Part shown: in pieces, positions 50,556 through 61,942 of the stretch | Layout: each line of letters begins with the position of its first letter | Position numbering within the stretch: position 1 is the stretch's first letter | Source: Portulaca oleracea | Lineage: Eukaryota > Streptophyta > Magnoliopsida > Caryophyllales > Portulacaceae | Assembly: GCA_029582165.1 (NCBI GenBank) | Contig: CM055887.1 | Coordinates: 16,787,190-16,851,189, forward strand | Length of the DNA stretch: 64,000 bases | Reading direction: 5' to 3' | Notes under the pieces: model-generated | The model's input: only the letters and a program-made list of their open reading frames with translations | Told to the model about the DNA's origin: nothing | Databases searched by the model: none | Position numbers and translations under genes: made by a program

Positions 50556-51866
50556 TGTTTAGGCGCGATTTTGAGCATAAATGTTACTCTTTTCACTTAG
50601 AATTTTAATTCGTCTCCTTTCCTAATAAATTTTTATTATTCGTGTTTTTACTAGTTTTGCGCAGGTTAGTTTGGGATCATAACACGGGAAACTCTGAGTT
50701 CGTTGGTACCTAGAGTCCTTTCTCGGAGTTTCAAGGAAGCCTCCCCGGGACTCCGAAAAATAGCCCTCATCCCCAAGGCCAAAAGAAGACAAGAAAATCC
50801 CCAAGAGGTTACGGGCGTGACGACCGTTTGTAGCGCCCATGACTAAGGAAGAGGAATCAAGCAAAAAGCCAAGTCAAGGAGGTCACGGGTGTGACCCCCA
50901 TTTGTAGCGCCCGTAACCAATTTAGGGGAAATTATGATAAAAAATCCAAGCGAGGTCACGGTCGTTACCCCCTAGGGTAGCGCCCGTGACGCTGCTGAAG
51001 AGATTTCTGAGGGAGCTGATTTCCAGGAGGTAGCGGGCGTGACGTTTGGAGGTAGCACCTGCTACCACAGTAAAGAATTCAAGCTTTGGATTTCTTCTTT
51101 TTATTATTATCATCCTAGTTCTTATTAGGGTAAATCTCTTTCCTTCTCTTATTACTTATCTCAATTACTTCTTTTATGATTAATCTAGTTGTGTTTCTTT
51201 CCTTAGTATCGTGTTTAGGTTTGTTGCTCTAGGTTTATTAGTTTAATGTTTGTTAGCATGATTAGTGGCTAGTTCTCTTAGGGTTTAGGGGGAGGTTTAG
51301 CCCCTAATGGGATGCCTTTTCTAAGGTTGGGTCTAGTTAAGGCATTAGGCCACATTTTATGAGGTTTTCATTCAAAAATTCTCTTGATTGTGGGGTTTAG
51401 TACGTAGTGGAAACCCGCTAAACCTACCTAAACACGATCTCTAGAGTGATTGGATGGATATTCGAACAACTCCTCATTCATTTAGTGGAGAAGTTCGGAT
51501 AGGGTGATTTGCATTTTAAGCCCTTTAGGTGAGTCCTTATTCATTTAGTGGACGAGCCTCTAGGGCCAAATTCGGGTATACCTCAGAAGAGGTCCCGGAG
51601 TGGCCTTTTCATTGGAATAACTCAACTTCTATCTTGGCTAAGTGTCATAATTAGAACCTCCTTGTGTTAGGGTGACTATTAGGTAGCGAAAACCGACCCC
51701 TGAGTCCTTTTTTCTCTGATTTTATTTGGTAGTTTGTCTTTATTCCCTCCATTCTTTTATAATCATCTTTTTACTTTAAACTAGGCAAAGTAGTGAAAGT
51801 TTTGATTAAAAGAACTTTGTTCCCTGTGGATATGATAAACAACCCCGGCTATATTATAGCTAAACA
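50556..51866 (+). repeat. 5' LTR of the second Athila-like element
   Basis: Starts TGTTTAGGCGCG and ends GCTAAACA, 1311 bp. Contains four GC-rich inverted modules of the form GTCACGGGCGTGACC ... GGTAGCGCCCGTGAC at about 50807-50850, 50878-50921, 50954-50992 and 51027-51065. Confidence 0.8.
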
Positions 51867-51869
51867 AAA

Positions 51870-51887
51870 TGGTGCCGTTGTCGGGGA
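51870..51887 (+). promoter_or_regulatory. Primer-binding site, tRNA-Asp type
   Basis: TGGTGCCGTTGTCGGGGA three bases after the LTR. Two transitions from the perfect tRNA-Asp complement. Confidence 0.88.
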
Positions 51888-52003
51888 GCAAGCGCCCCTT
51901 TTAATCTTAATTTACTCTACGAACATTTAGTTTAAGTGACCTTTACCTTGTTGAGTCGAGTCTAGAGTCCCTAGGGCTATTTACGTCATTTTCTTGTTTA
52001 GTG

Positions 52004-53390
52004 CATGCGCAAGAGGGATCAAATACCTCTTGTACCATTTGATCCCGAAATTGAAGTAACTGCATGACAAAACAATGCCGCAAACGCTCGCAAGCGACTA
52101 CTTGAACGACAACAGCGAGAGGCTATGGCACAACCACCGCCAGAACCCCGTACCCTTATTTCATTCTCATCACCTTTTACAGGTACGGGAGGATCACCTA
52201 TTATTTTGCCTGACCTTCTGGAAGGAATTGTTTTCGAGGACAAGCCAAATTTCCTCAGTCCGATTGAGCAATCCAAGTTTCTGGACTTGACTCGGAAAAC
52301 CCCGTCAATCATATCTCAAACTTCTTGGAATGGTGCTGCATGATTAGGATGCAAGGACTCCCCGAGGAGTATATCCACCTTAAGTTCTTCCCGTTCTCTC
52401 TTTCCGGGAAAGCTCGAGGGTAGCTCGATAACTGTAATCTGAACACTTTTCGGACTTGGGATGCATTGAGTCAAGCCTTTTTTAGAAGGTTCTTCCCTCC
52501 TATGGAGACGGCTCACCTAAGGACATAGATTATGAACTTTAGACAACAACCGGGGGAGTCTCTCTTCAAAGCTTGGGAGCGATACAAGGGATTTCAACGG
52601 GCTTGCCAGCATCACACCCTCCCGGCCACTCTCATCCTACCTTCTATGAGGGCCTCACTATGACCACGAAGTAGTCGATTGATAGTGCTTCAAGTGGTCT
52701 CTTCCTAAATAAGACCCCCCGACCAAGGGGATATACTTTTGGCTCAAATGACGGATAATGCATGTAACTGGGGAAGGAACTCGAGGGAGGTGGTAAGTTG
52801 TGGTGATAGCGAGAACATAAACTTTCTTATAAAGAAAATGCAACAGACCATGCAACAACTCTCACAAGATATGGGCGACATGAAGACGAATCAACAACTA
52901 AAGTCAATTGTGGAGGTTCAATCTTCCATTCCTTCATCTTCGTCAAACTCGGGAATGCGTTGTTAGGTATGCGGTTGAGGACATGTGAACTTTGAGTGCC
53001 AAGCAGAGCTTGTATTTAGTGAGCAAGCAAATGCCCTTTACTGAAACAACCTTTCATACCGCAACAATGAACCTGTCCGCCCTCAAGGGAACCCATCCTA
53101 CGTTCCTCCCGGTTTTTTATACTCGAATCAAAGCCAAGGCCAAAACCATCCTCAACAAAACCAAAACCGTTCTCACCACCAAAACCCTCTATATCAAAAC
53201 CAAGCCTACCATCAAGCCCCTCAATCCTACCAACAACCCCCTCCACAAAGCCAAGAGTTGGATCTCATGCAAAGATACCTCAAAAATCAAGAGGCGTTCA
53301 ACGCCGCTCAACTAAAGCAAAATGAGGCTATCCAATGCTTGAAACTCAATCAAGCTAACTAGCCCAGCAGGTTTCCAACCTTTAACCCCC
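52004..53390 (+). pseudogene. Athila-like gag, degenerate
   Basis: Starts near MRKRDQIPLVPFDPEIE. Recognisable gag core at about 52370-52620: FPFSLSGKAR, then DALSQAFFRRFFPP and GESLFKAWERYKGFQRACQHH, parallel to the gag at 4418-5503. At least four stops and several frame changes occur, and no intact zinc knuckle is seen. The tail before pol is Gln/Asn/Pro-rich in shifted frames. Confidence 0.8.
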
Positions 53391-53400
53391 CTCTAAAGGC

Positions 53401-56400
53401 TTGCCTAGCCAACCCCAGCAAAAACCGAAGGGGCACATCAATGCCATCACCTTGAGGAGTGGCAAGCAGCTTGAGGGCCCGAAAATTGGAGTTGACCAAG
53501 GAGTTGGAAGAGAAGTTGTGGTGGAGGATATAACCGTTGAAGAAGAGGGAGTTAGTATTGAGGAGAATGATGGGAAGGTGGAGGAAGTGGTCAAGGGAGA
53601 TGAGTCGAAAAAGAAAGGGTTGAAAAGGAAGAGGAGCCGGTCATTCAACAAGTCAAACCCTATGCTCTGCCCCTTCCTTTTCCCCAACGCTTCTCTAAAG
53701 TGAAGGAAGATGCGAAGTTTTCTAAGATCATGGAGATTCTCAAAACTCTCCACATTAACATCCCATTCGTTGAGGCGATCACAAACATGCCATCTTAGAC
53801 TAAATTCCTCAAGGAGCTCCTCACTAACAAGAGGAAGATTGGGGAGAATGCAGTGGTCTTCTTGACTAAAGAGTGTAGTGCAATCATCGATATCAAGTAT
53901 CCTTCTAAGCTTTCGGACCCCGGAAGTTTCTCCATCCTGTGCTCCATAGGGGATGTGGTGATAAGCAAAGCCCTTTGTGACCTCGGCGCTAGTGTGAGTG
54001 TGATGTCGCACTCAATTTGCAAGAGATTGAAGTGTCATGACCTTGTCCTCACTACAATTTCCCTTCAAATGGCCGATCGGTCTATTCGGCGCCCGGTGGC
54101 AGTTCTTGAAGATGTCCCAATGCAAGTCGGAAAGTTCTGTATTCCATGTAACTTCATCGTCTTATATATGGCTGAAAATGTACAAATACCGATTATTTTG
54201 GGTCGATCCTTTCTAGCAACTGCCGGAGCTATGATCGATGTGAAGAACGACAAGCTTTCTCTCCATATCGGAGATGAGAAGATAGAGTTCAACCTACAAA
54301 CTTCTATTGTCGCTCCAACAATTGAGGAGACATGTTATCAAGTCGATATCATTAAAGAGTTGGTTGTTGAAAAACTCGGCTCCTTTATGGCCTTTGATGA
54401 CCCTTTGGAGGAGGCTTTGCTAGAAGCCTTGGAGGGAGATGTGGCTTCTTATGTGTCCATTCTTGATGAAGCTTCGAAATATTATGGGCCATTCTTGGGA
54501 AGTGAAATCATAGCAAGTGTGGAGGAGCATGGGCCAAAAGAGATCATGGGAAGAAAGATGCCAGATGTTGAGTTGAAATCCTTGTCACCATCTTTGAGGT
54601 ATGAATTTCTTGGTCATTCTGAGCCTTTTCCGGTGATCGTCAATTTTAACCTTCATGGCACGCAGCTTCTAAGTCTTCTTGATGTGCTTCGCAAACACAT
54701 CGATGCCATAGGATATAGTATTGAGGATCTCAAAGGAGTGAGTCCTTCGTTATGCATGCATAGCATTGACCTTGAAGTTGACCAGAAACCCTCTAGACAA
54801 CCGCAAAGAAGGCTACATCCGAATATGCAATTGGTCGTAAAAAAGGAAATTATGAAGTTACTTGAGGCGGGCATCATTTATCCCATAACGAATAGCGAGT
54901 GGGTGAGTCCCATTCAGGTAGTGCCTAAAAAGGGAGGGATGACTGTTGTAAAAAATGAAAAAGATGAACTAATGGCTACTAGGACCATCACCGGTTGGCG
55001 TATGTGCATAGATTATTGGAAATTGAACCACACCACTAGGAAAGATCATTTCCCCCTACCCTTCATAGACCAAATGCTTAAGAGGTAGTCTAGGCACTCT
55101 TATTTTTGTTATTTGGGAGGATTTTCTGGGTTTTTCCAAATCCCAATCTACCCAAACGACCAAGATAAGACTACCTTCACATGCCCTTATGGTAGCTTCG
55201 CTTATCGAAGGATGTTGTTTGGGTTACGCAATGCCCCGACCACCTTTCAACGTTGCATGATGGCCATCTTTTCGAAGTTCATTGAGAACATCATTGAAGT
55301 CTTCATGGACGACTTCTTCGTCTATGGTAACACCTTCGAAAGTTGTTTGAAAAATCTCGAAATGGTGTTATCAAGATGTAAGGAAGTCGATCAGGTGCTT
55401 AATTGGGAGAGGTGCCATTTCATTGTTCTAGAAGGGGTAGTACTTGGCCATGTGGTATCCCAAAGGGGTATCAAAGTCGATCGAGCTAAGGTCGAGGTCA
55501 TCCAAAAACTACCACCTTCGACATCCGTGAAAGGGGTGAGAAGTTTCCTTGGTCATGCGGGCTTTTACCACCGCTTTATCAAGGACTTCTCTAAGGTAGC
55601 GAGGCCTCTAACTCAGCTCATCGCCAAAGATACCCCCTTCTTGTTTTCTAATGAGTGTCTTGAGTCGTTTCAGAAGATCAAGCAGGCACTCATCTCAGCC
55701 CCCATCATCCAACCGCCCGACTGGAACATTCCTTTTAAGATTATGTGCGACGCGAGCAATTATGTCATTGGAGCGGTATTGGGCTAAAGGAAAGACAAGA
55801 AGTCGTACGTCATCCTCTATGCAAGTAGGACTTTGGATGATGCTCAAGGGAATTACTTTACAACCGAGAAGGAGCTCCTAGCGGTGGTCTTTGCTATCAA
55901 GAAGTTCCGACAGTATCTATTATGCTCCAAAGTAGTGGTGTTCACCGACCACTCGGCCCTTAAGTACTTGTTGGAGAAGAAGGATGCGAAACCTCGTCTC
56001 ATTCGCTGGGTTCTTCTCCTACATGAGTTCGATATCAAGATACGGGACAAGGCCGGGATGCATAACGTGGTGGCGGATAACCTCTGAAGGATTGTGGTTG
56101 AATATAAAGGGCCCCCAATTGATAATACCTTTCCGGATGAACACTTAATGGCCGTGTCGAATGATGAACTACCATGGTACCAAATTTAGTTAACTACTTA
56201 GTAGGGGGAGTTCTAATGCCGAGCCTACCATATCACGAAAAGCAGAAGCTCCTTCATGAAGCCAAGTCATTCTATTGGGATGACCCTTACCTTTTCAAGC
56301 TATGCAAAGATGGTGTTTACCAAAGATGTGTACATCAACGAGAGGTTCCCTCAATCATCTCTCACTGTCATGACATGCCTTGTGGAGGTCATGGTGGCCC

Positions 56401-57470
56401 TTCCAAGACGGTAACCAAGGTGCTTTAATCGGGCTACTATTGGCCCACACTTTTCAAAGATGTCAACGCGTATGTCAAAAGATGCGACAAATGCCAACGG
56501 AGTGGCAACATCTTCCAGAGGAATGAAATGCCTCTTAACTACATTTTGGAGGTTGAGGTCTTCAACGTTTGGGGAATCAATTATATGGGACCATTCCAAT
56601 CATACGAAGGTAACAAGTACATCCTTGTAGCGGTGGACTATGTGTCCAAATGGGTGGAAGCCGTGGCAAGCCCTACTTGCGATGCCCGGGTGGTTTCCAA
56701 GCTCTTCAACAGAATTATCTTCCCTCAATTTGGGGTGCCAAGGGTAGTGATAAGTGACAATGGGTCACATTTCATTGAGTAAAAATTCCAATCACTCCTA
56801 GCCAAATATGGAGTGGTTCATAAGCGAGGCCTTCCCTATCACCCACAAACAAGTGGTCAAGCTGACATCACAAACCATGAGTTGAAGCAAATCCTCAAGA
56901 AAGACCATTGGTGCCTCAAGGAAGGATTGGACCGAAAAGCTTGATGATGCATTATGGGCATACCGTACGACATACAAGACACCAATCGGAACAACCCCTT
57001 TCCGACTAGTTTATGGCAAGTCCTGCTATTTCCCGATCGAGTTACAACATAAAACCCATTGGGTCGTGAAGCACATTAATTATGACATGAAGGCGGCGGG
57101 TGAAAGCAGGTTTTTGCAATTGGAAAAACTTGATGAGATTCGCCAAGATGCTTATGAAAACAATCAAATCTACAAAGAGAGGACTAAGTTGTGGCATGAG
57201 AAGAGACTAAACAAGAGATAATTCTACGATGGCGACCGAGTCCTACTCTACCACTCAAGGTTGAAGCTTTTTCCGGGGAAGTTGAAGACAAGATGGACAG
57301 GCCCATTCCCGGTTGAAAATGTCCACCCTTTTGGAGTAGTCGAGCTTCAAAGGCAAGATGGGGGTACAATCAAGGTAAACACTTCAACGCTCAAGCCTTA
57401 CTTCCACCCCCGAAACAATCCCTACGACATCTGTTGTTTACCTTCCAAACATTGGAAATTGAAAGTGTAA
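53401..57470 (+). pseudogene. Athila-like pol: protease, RT, RNase H, integrase, with stops
   Basis: NAITLRSGKQL near 53440. Protease DLGASVSVMS at about 53980. RT and RNase H from 54900 to 56085, with FMDDFFVYG intact but motif A reading YLGGFSGFF where YLDGYSGFF is usual (Gly codon 55116-55118). Integrase HHCC finger about 56360-56510 (HCHDMPCGGHGG, CDKCQR). Core 56560-56890 with WGINYMGPF (first Asp now Asn), VISDNGSHF and NHELKQIL. A 411-codon open stretch (53853-55088) survives. Stops include those ending at 55088, 55787, 56087, 56428 and 56782, plus shifts. Confidence 0.92.
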
Positions 57471-58537
57471 CATGGTCAGGCTCGGACCTAAAACAGGCGC
57501 TTATAGGGAGGCGACCCTTGTTTTTACGTCTTCATTTTTCTTTTTCTTTATTTCCCTTTCTTTTCCGAGGTATTAGTTCTATGTGTCAAAAAGAAAAGAA
57601 AAAAGAAAAAAAGAGAGAAAAATTCAAAAGAAAAAAAAAATTTAGAGTGAGTGAGTGAGATGATGAAAAAAAAGAAGAAAAGAATGGAGTTGAAAGAAAA
57701 GAGAGAAGGAAAGAAATGAGGAAGTTTGGAGATTGAAAGCCAAATGAGGTTAGAGAGGAAGGAGTATGTTTGAAATTCTGAGTGAGGGAGGTCATTTTGA
57801 GTGTTATAGAGTTGTATTTGGGTATAGTGGAGTTAGGAAGAAGGTTGAAAGTTAGCATAATTTGAAGGAGGAGGAATCAGGGAGGTCACGGGCATGACCT
57901 CAAAGGGTACCGCCCGCAACCCCTTTTTGGAGAATTAAAATGCGATTTGACGAATGGAGTCACGGGCATTACGCCCTGGGGTAGCACCCGCCACCCCGCC
58001 CTAGCACAAAACCCATTTTCCAATTCGTCATGGGCGTGATGAGCCCCGGTAGCACCCGTGACGATCCTGTTGTCGGCAATAATAACCCTTCTTCTTGTTT
58101 TTTGGCCTCACTTTCCTCGTATCTCCTATCGCATGTGCCTCCCTTCTCTCCAACAAACCCTAACCCAACTTCAAACTCCTTCAATCTCTCTCACTCCCAT
58201 TCTCTCTCCCCCCCTCCCCCCAATTCAATCTCCTCACTCACTCATCACCTCCACAAACCTTAATTTCATTGATCATTTCCATTCTCTCCAATCCTCACTC
58301 ATCTCCACCCATTTACTCTTGTCCATTCCAAACACCACAATCACCACATCTCACAAACCGTAACACACATCTTAACCTTCACCACCGTTTCCACCACCTT
58401 AGCCGCCAGTACCACCCCTTTCTCTCTCTAGATCTAAAACTCCAACCCATTGTAAGTTGGCTGCTAGAGAAATAATGGTTTTGCCCTAGCCTCCTTCATT
58501 CTCTGATTTCCTCAAGCTTTGGGTCGATTTATGCAAA
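57471..58537 (+). other. Spacer between pol and env-like region
   Basis: Purine-rich then pyrimidine-rich, no gene. Three GC-rich inverted modules lie at 57880-58065, matching those of the LTR (GGTCACGGGCATGACC, GTAGCACCCGTGACG). The following 450 bp is C/T-rich like a plant 5' leader. Confidence 0.6.
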
Positions 58538-60189
58538 ATGGCAAGCTCTAGTCGTTCCAAGCGCCAAAAGCAAGCTCCTTCCGGTCCCTGTTGGACCTCC
58601 GGTTCAGGCCCAACGCAAGTTTCTCAAGGTATGGCTCCAATTATGCGTTCTGAAGCCGAACCTATGAATGTAGCGGACCCTTCTAGGATTCAATGGCGTG
58701 CTGATTGGCACCGGGACAAGTACCTTAAATTCTGATCTAGGAAAATAGACGTCCCCTTTATGTATAATGAAGAGACTTGTAGAGATATGAACTTGAAGCC
58801 TAGTTTGGATCATTTGTTCGAAGTCCTAGGGTGGAGGCATTTCATTAACATCAAAACCAAGGTATACGACCAAGTTGGTCTATAGTTCTTAAGTTCGCTA
58901 CAAGTGCATCGGCCGACTCGGAATGATGCACAATTGAGCTTCTAAGTTAATGTCGCCTTGTGGAGCTAACCCATGACGAGTTGAGTGCTAAACTGCAACT
59001 TCCAGTGGGTGGCCTCCTCGCTTCGGACATAGAGTGGTTCTCGGCTAATAGAGCTATGAAATTGCTAACTTGCCGGGCTAGAGCAGATCTTGGGGTTTTA
59101 TGACACATTAGCGATATGTTGACCCAATACGCACCAAGGCTCGAGATTTTTGTAATCCCATTATCCGATATCTCCATCGTCTGATCGCCAGCTCGATGGT
59201 CAAACGCGATGAAGGGCGAAACAACGTGTGCAAGGCGGACCTGTTTTTCATCTTCAACGCCCTCCTTGGGCAACGAGTTAACACAGCCTCGGTGATCCTG
59301 TATCAGCTCCATGAAATTTCGAGAGCGACCCGAAAATACACCATCAGCATGGGCCACGTCATTTCCTACATTGTGGACCGATACGGTTTTGGGTCGTACA
59401 TGAGGAGGGCGAACCCTCACTTCGATTGCCAACCATTGAACGTATGTCGTTAATTAACATGAAAATATTCGCTCAAGGTCGGTTACTCGTCCATCAAGGT
59501 TGTTAAAATCGGGATCCTAACTCGAAACTATAGGGAAGTTAGGATCGGAATTTAGCCCATGTAGGATCGTGGATCGTGTGTAAATTGTAGAATCGTTTCG
59601 ACAATTTTGGACCATAAAATCGTAGGATCGTAAATCAGGATCGGGATTTTAATAACTATGTCGTCCATTACTTGCACGTCACCAAGCTTATGCGCCGAAC
59701 CGACTTCGACTTTCGGAGAAATGCGGCTCGCATCGATGTTAGGGACTGAAACACTTGGTCCTGCGAGCCCCGGGGTGCTACCGTGCTCCAAGGCAACCTT
59801 TGGTAGCTTAAAGTGATGATGAGGGACGCCCTTTAGGGAGCGAGGAGGAGGAAGAAAAGAGTAAAGAGGAAGAGGAATAGGGGGGTGAAGAGGAGCAAGC
59901 TCATGGAGCATCCGGTTTGGGTTCGGTAGACTTCTCTGAACTCTCCGCTCAGCTTAACAACATCTACACTGGGATTCAAGACATTCATACCTTCCAACAG
60001 CAGGATCATAGCATTTTGGAGAACCTCCAAATCCGAGTGAACCGCCATGATGAGATACTCGATGAGCACGCCCTCCGTCCGGATGGTTCCCGCCTGCTGA
60101 ATACTATCCATCAAATCGACCCCCTCCCGGAGGATTCGGCCAATGATTGTAAGAATTCCCCACCTCCCTCCCTTAATCTCGTTAGTTGA
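58538..60189 (+). pseudogene. Athila env-like ORF region, broken
   Basis: Starts MASSSRSKRQKQAPSG with a basic Ser-rich head. Continues in pieces: DKYLKF and VPFMYNEETCRDMNLKP, then LFEVLGWRHFINIK (to about 58890); ADLFFIFNALLGQRVNTAS and MGHVISYIVDRYGFGSY (59196-59453); and a coiled-coil-like C-terminal piece (59917-60189, FSELSAQLNNIYTGIQDIH). This order, after pol in an Athila-like element, matches the plant env-like ORF family. It has no clear fusion peptide or membrane helix, many frame changes, and a MITE at 59495-59660. Envelope function is not shown. Confidence 0.65.
59495..59660. mobile_element. 166-bp hAT-type MITE in the env-like region
   Basis: Inverted ends GTTGTTAAAATCGGGATCC and GTTATTAAAATCCCGATCC. 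Perfect 8-bp duplication TCGTCCAT at 59487-59494 and 59661-59668, the hAT signature. Interior rich in GGATCG words. Confidence 0.88.
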
Positions 60190-60498
60190 TTATGTTGCTT
60201 CATCGCACGATAAGTGTGGGGGGAACTTCTTTGGTTGCGTGGGTAGTGGTGTTGTTTTTGGGTATGTTGGTCTCCCTCTTTCCCCAGTGATCAAGGTCCA
60301 TGTCGGTTTGATTCTTCAGTTTTTACCCCATTCTGATTGGTTGGTTTATGATGATGTGTAGTAGTCCACACTTTCTAAAGTGTGTAACTTTGGTGAGGTT
60401 GCTATCGCCGACTTTTGCTCAACAACTTCGAGCCTTAAGCCGGTTTTATCTCACGCAATGTATATATTGTGCATATGTTTTCTTTTTCTTAGTTGCAC
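60190..60498 (+). other. 3' non-coding part of the second Athila-like element
   Basis: Contains GTGTGGGGGGAA at about 60216, resembling an internal polypurine tract. No gene. Confidence 0.5.
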
Positions 60499-61942
60499 TG
60501 ACAGACATAAAAGTATGAGGTGTCTATGTACCGCAAGTGTACGAGTCTGTGTAGTAATAAAATATCGTTCTCTCTCAGGGATTTGCGTTCAACCACGCAC
60601 TGAACTAGTTCGCTACAAAGAATGCTAGGTCGATCCAAGGGTTGTGGTATGGTTTTCTAAACTAAACTAAGAAAGCATGAATTTTTTTAGGATTTTTACC
60701 AATTAATTAAAAGCATTAAGGGGAGTCCACTCTAGTCAATCAAACAAATTATCAACAATCCCGGTGCAGGTAACAAGATGATTCGGGGTCTACAATCTTT
60801 CTAAGCCTTATCACTTCGATCTTTCGATCCTAGGTGAGTTACAGTGATTAGACTAAACATTATTTCTAACTATTTAATCTAATCAAAGATAAAAACTTAT
60901 TATAATTTGACCCTAGGCAAGAATCATTATGTCTAACTATTTTCTAAACCTATTCAATCTACGAATCCGATTCAAGACTCAAACTGTCGTCATGTTGTCA
61001 AGAAATTATTACCAAGTAAAGGCTCAAACTGTCGCTCTGTTGCCAAATTACTATGACATACAATACACGTAGATTAAACGAATAAAAGTATAACCTAACA
61101 CCGAGACAGTATTCAAATTCAACCAATAGACATCGAGTTTATCCCCCAAACAAAGGAAATTAGCTACTCATGATATTGAAAGTAAACATAGCAAAATTTA
61201 AACAAGAACAAGAAAGCATGAAAGTAAAATAGAAATAAACCGTGTTCAAATTGGCGGAATCGATCTCTTCGTGTCACCCGAATCGATCTCTTTCGTGTTC
61301 TTCGATCACACGCAACAAACTAATATAATAACAATGTTGAGAATTAATTGAAAACAAATTATTTAAAGCTATTCTAAAAAGCTCCCTAAAATCTGCTCCC
61401 AAAAAGACGATTGCTAAAAAAACTCTCATTCAAACGGCGCGGGCGAAACCCTTTTATAAGGCTGGATTAGAGCACAAAACGGTGCCTGCGTTTAGGAAAC
61501 GCTGGCTGCGTTTTGCCCAAAAGTGAAACTCTTTCGTGTCAGGGCGCTGGCTGCGCCTGGAAAACGCCAGCTGGGTTTTGCTTCTTCTCGGTTGTCAAAC
61601 TCTCTCGACAAGGCGCTGGCTGCGTTTTGGAAACGCTGCCTGCGCCTTGCCTTTCCGCCTAAACTAGACTTGGGCCGTGTGATTTTGGGCCATTCCTCCT
61701 TCCTCCTTCCTTCTTCTCTTCTTCTTCAACTTCTTTTTTTTATTTCTTTGATTTTTGTTATTTCTCTTCCAATTTTTCATGCCTTTTTGATATAATTCCA
61801 CTAATTCCTGCAAAAGACACCAAACTCGCGAACAAGTGTATAAATCAAAGAATTTGACATAAAAATACGGGGTTTCGGGTATAAAAGGCATGAAACTAAC
61901 ATGTTTTGAGCCCTAAAAACTCTATATAAAAACGACTTATCA
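60499..61942 (-). repeat. 3' LTR of the third Athila-like element
   Basis: Minus strand starts TGATAAGTCG at 61942 and ends CTGTCA at 60499, 1444 bp. It aligns with the LTRs at 33464 and 39023 (shared GAGAACGATATTTT and GTACCGCAAGTG in inverted sense). GC modules such as GGGCGCTGGCTGCGCC at about 61470-61650, TATA box at 61453-61460. Confidence 0.9.

Larger units (their letters stand above)
50556..60498 (+). mobile_element. Athila-like Ty3/gypsy element with env-like region, 3' LTR not in place
   Basis: 5' LTR 50556-51866, tRNA-Asp-type primer site, degenerate gag (about 52010-53390), pol (about 53400-57470), GC modules, an env-like region (58538-60189) and a purine tract GTGTGGGGGGAA at about 60216. 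At 60499 it meets the LTR of a minus-strand element, so its own 3' LTR, if present, lies beyond the window. Confidence 0.85.

Noticed and set aside
53382..54011. 209-codon minus-strand ORF
   Set aside because: Antisense shadow of the plus-strand Athila-like pol, which has protease and RT motifs.
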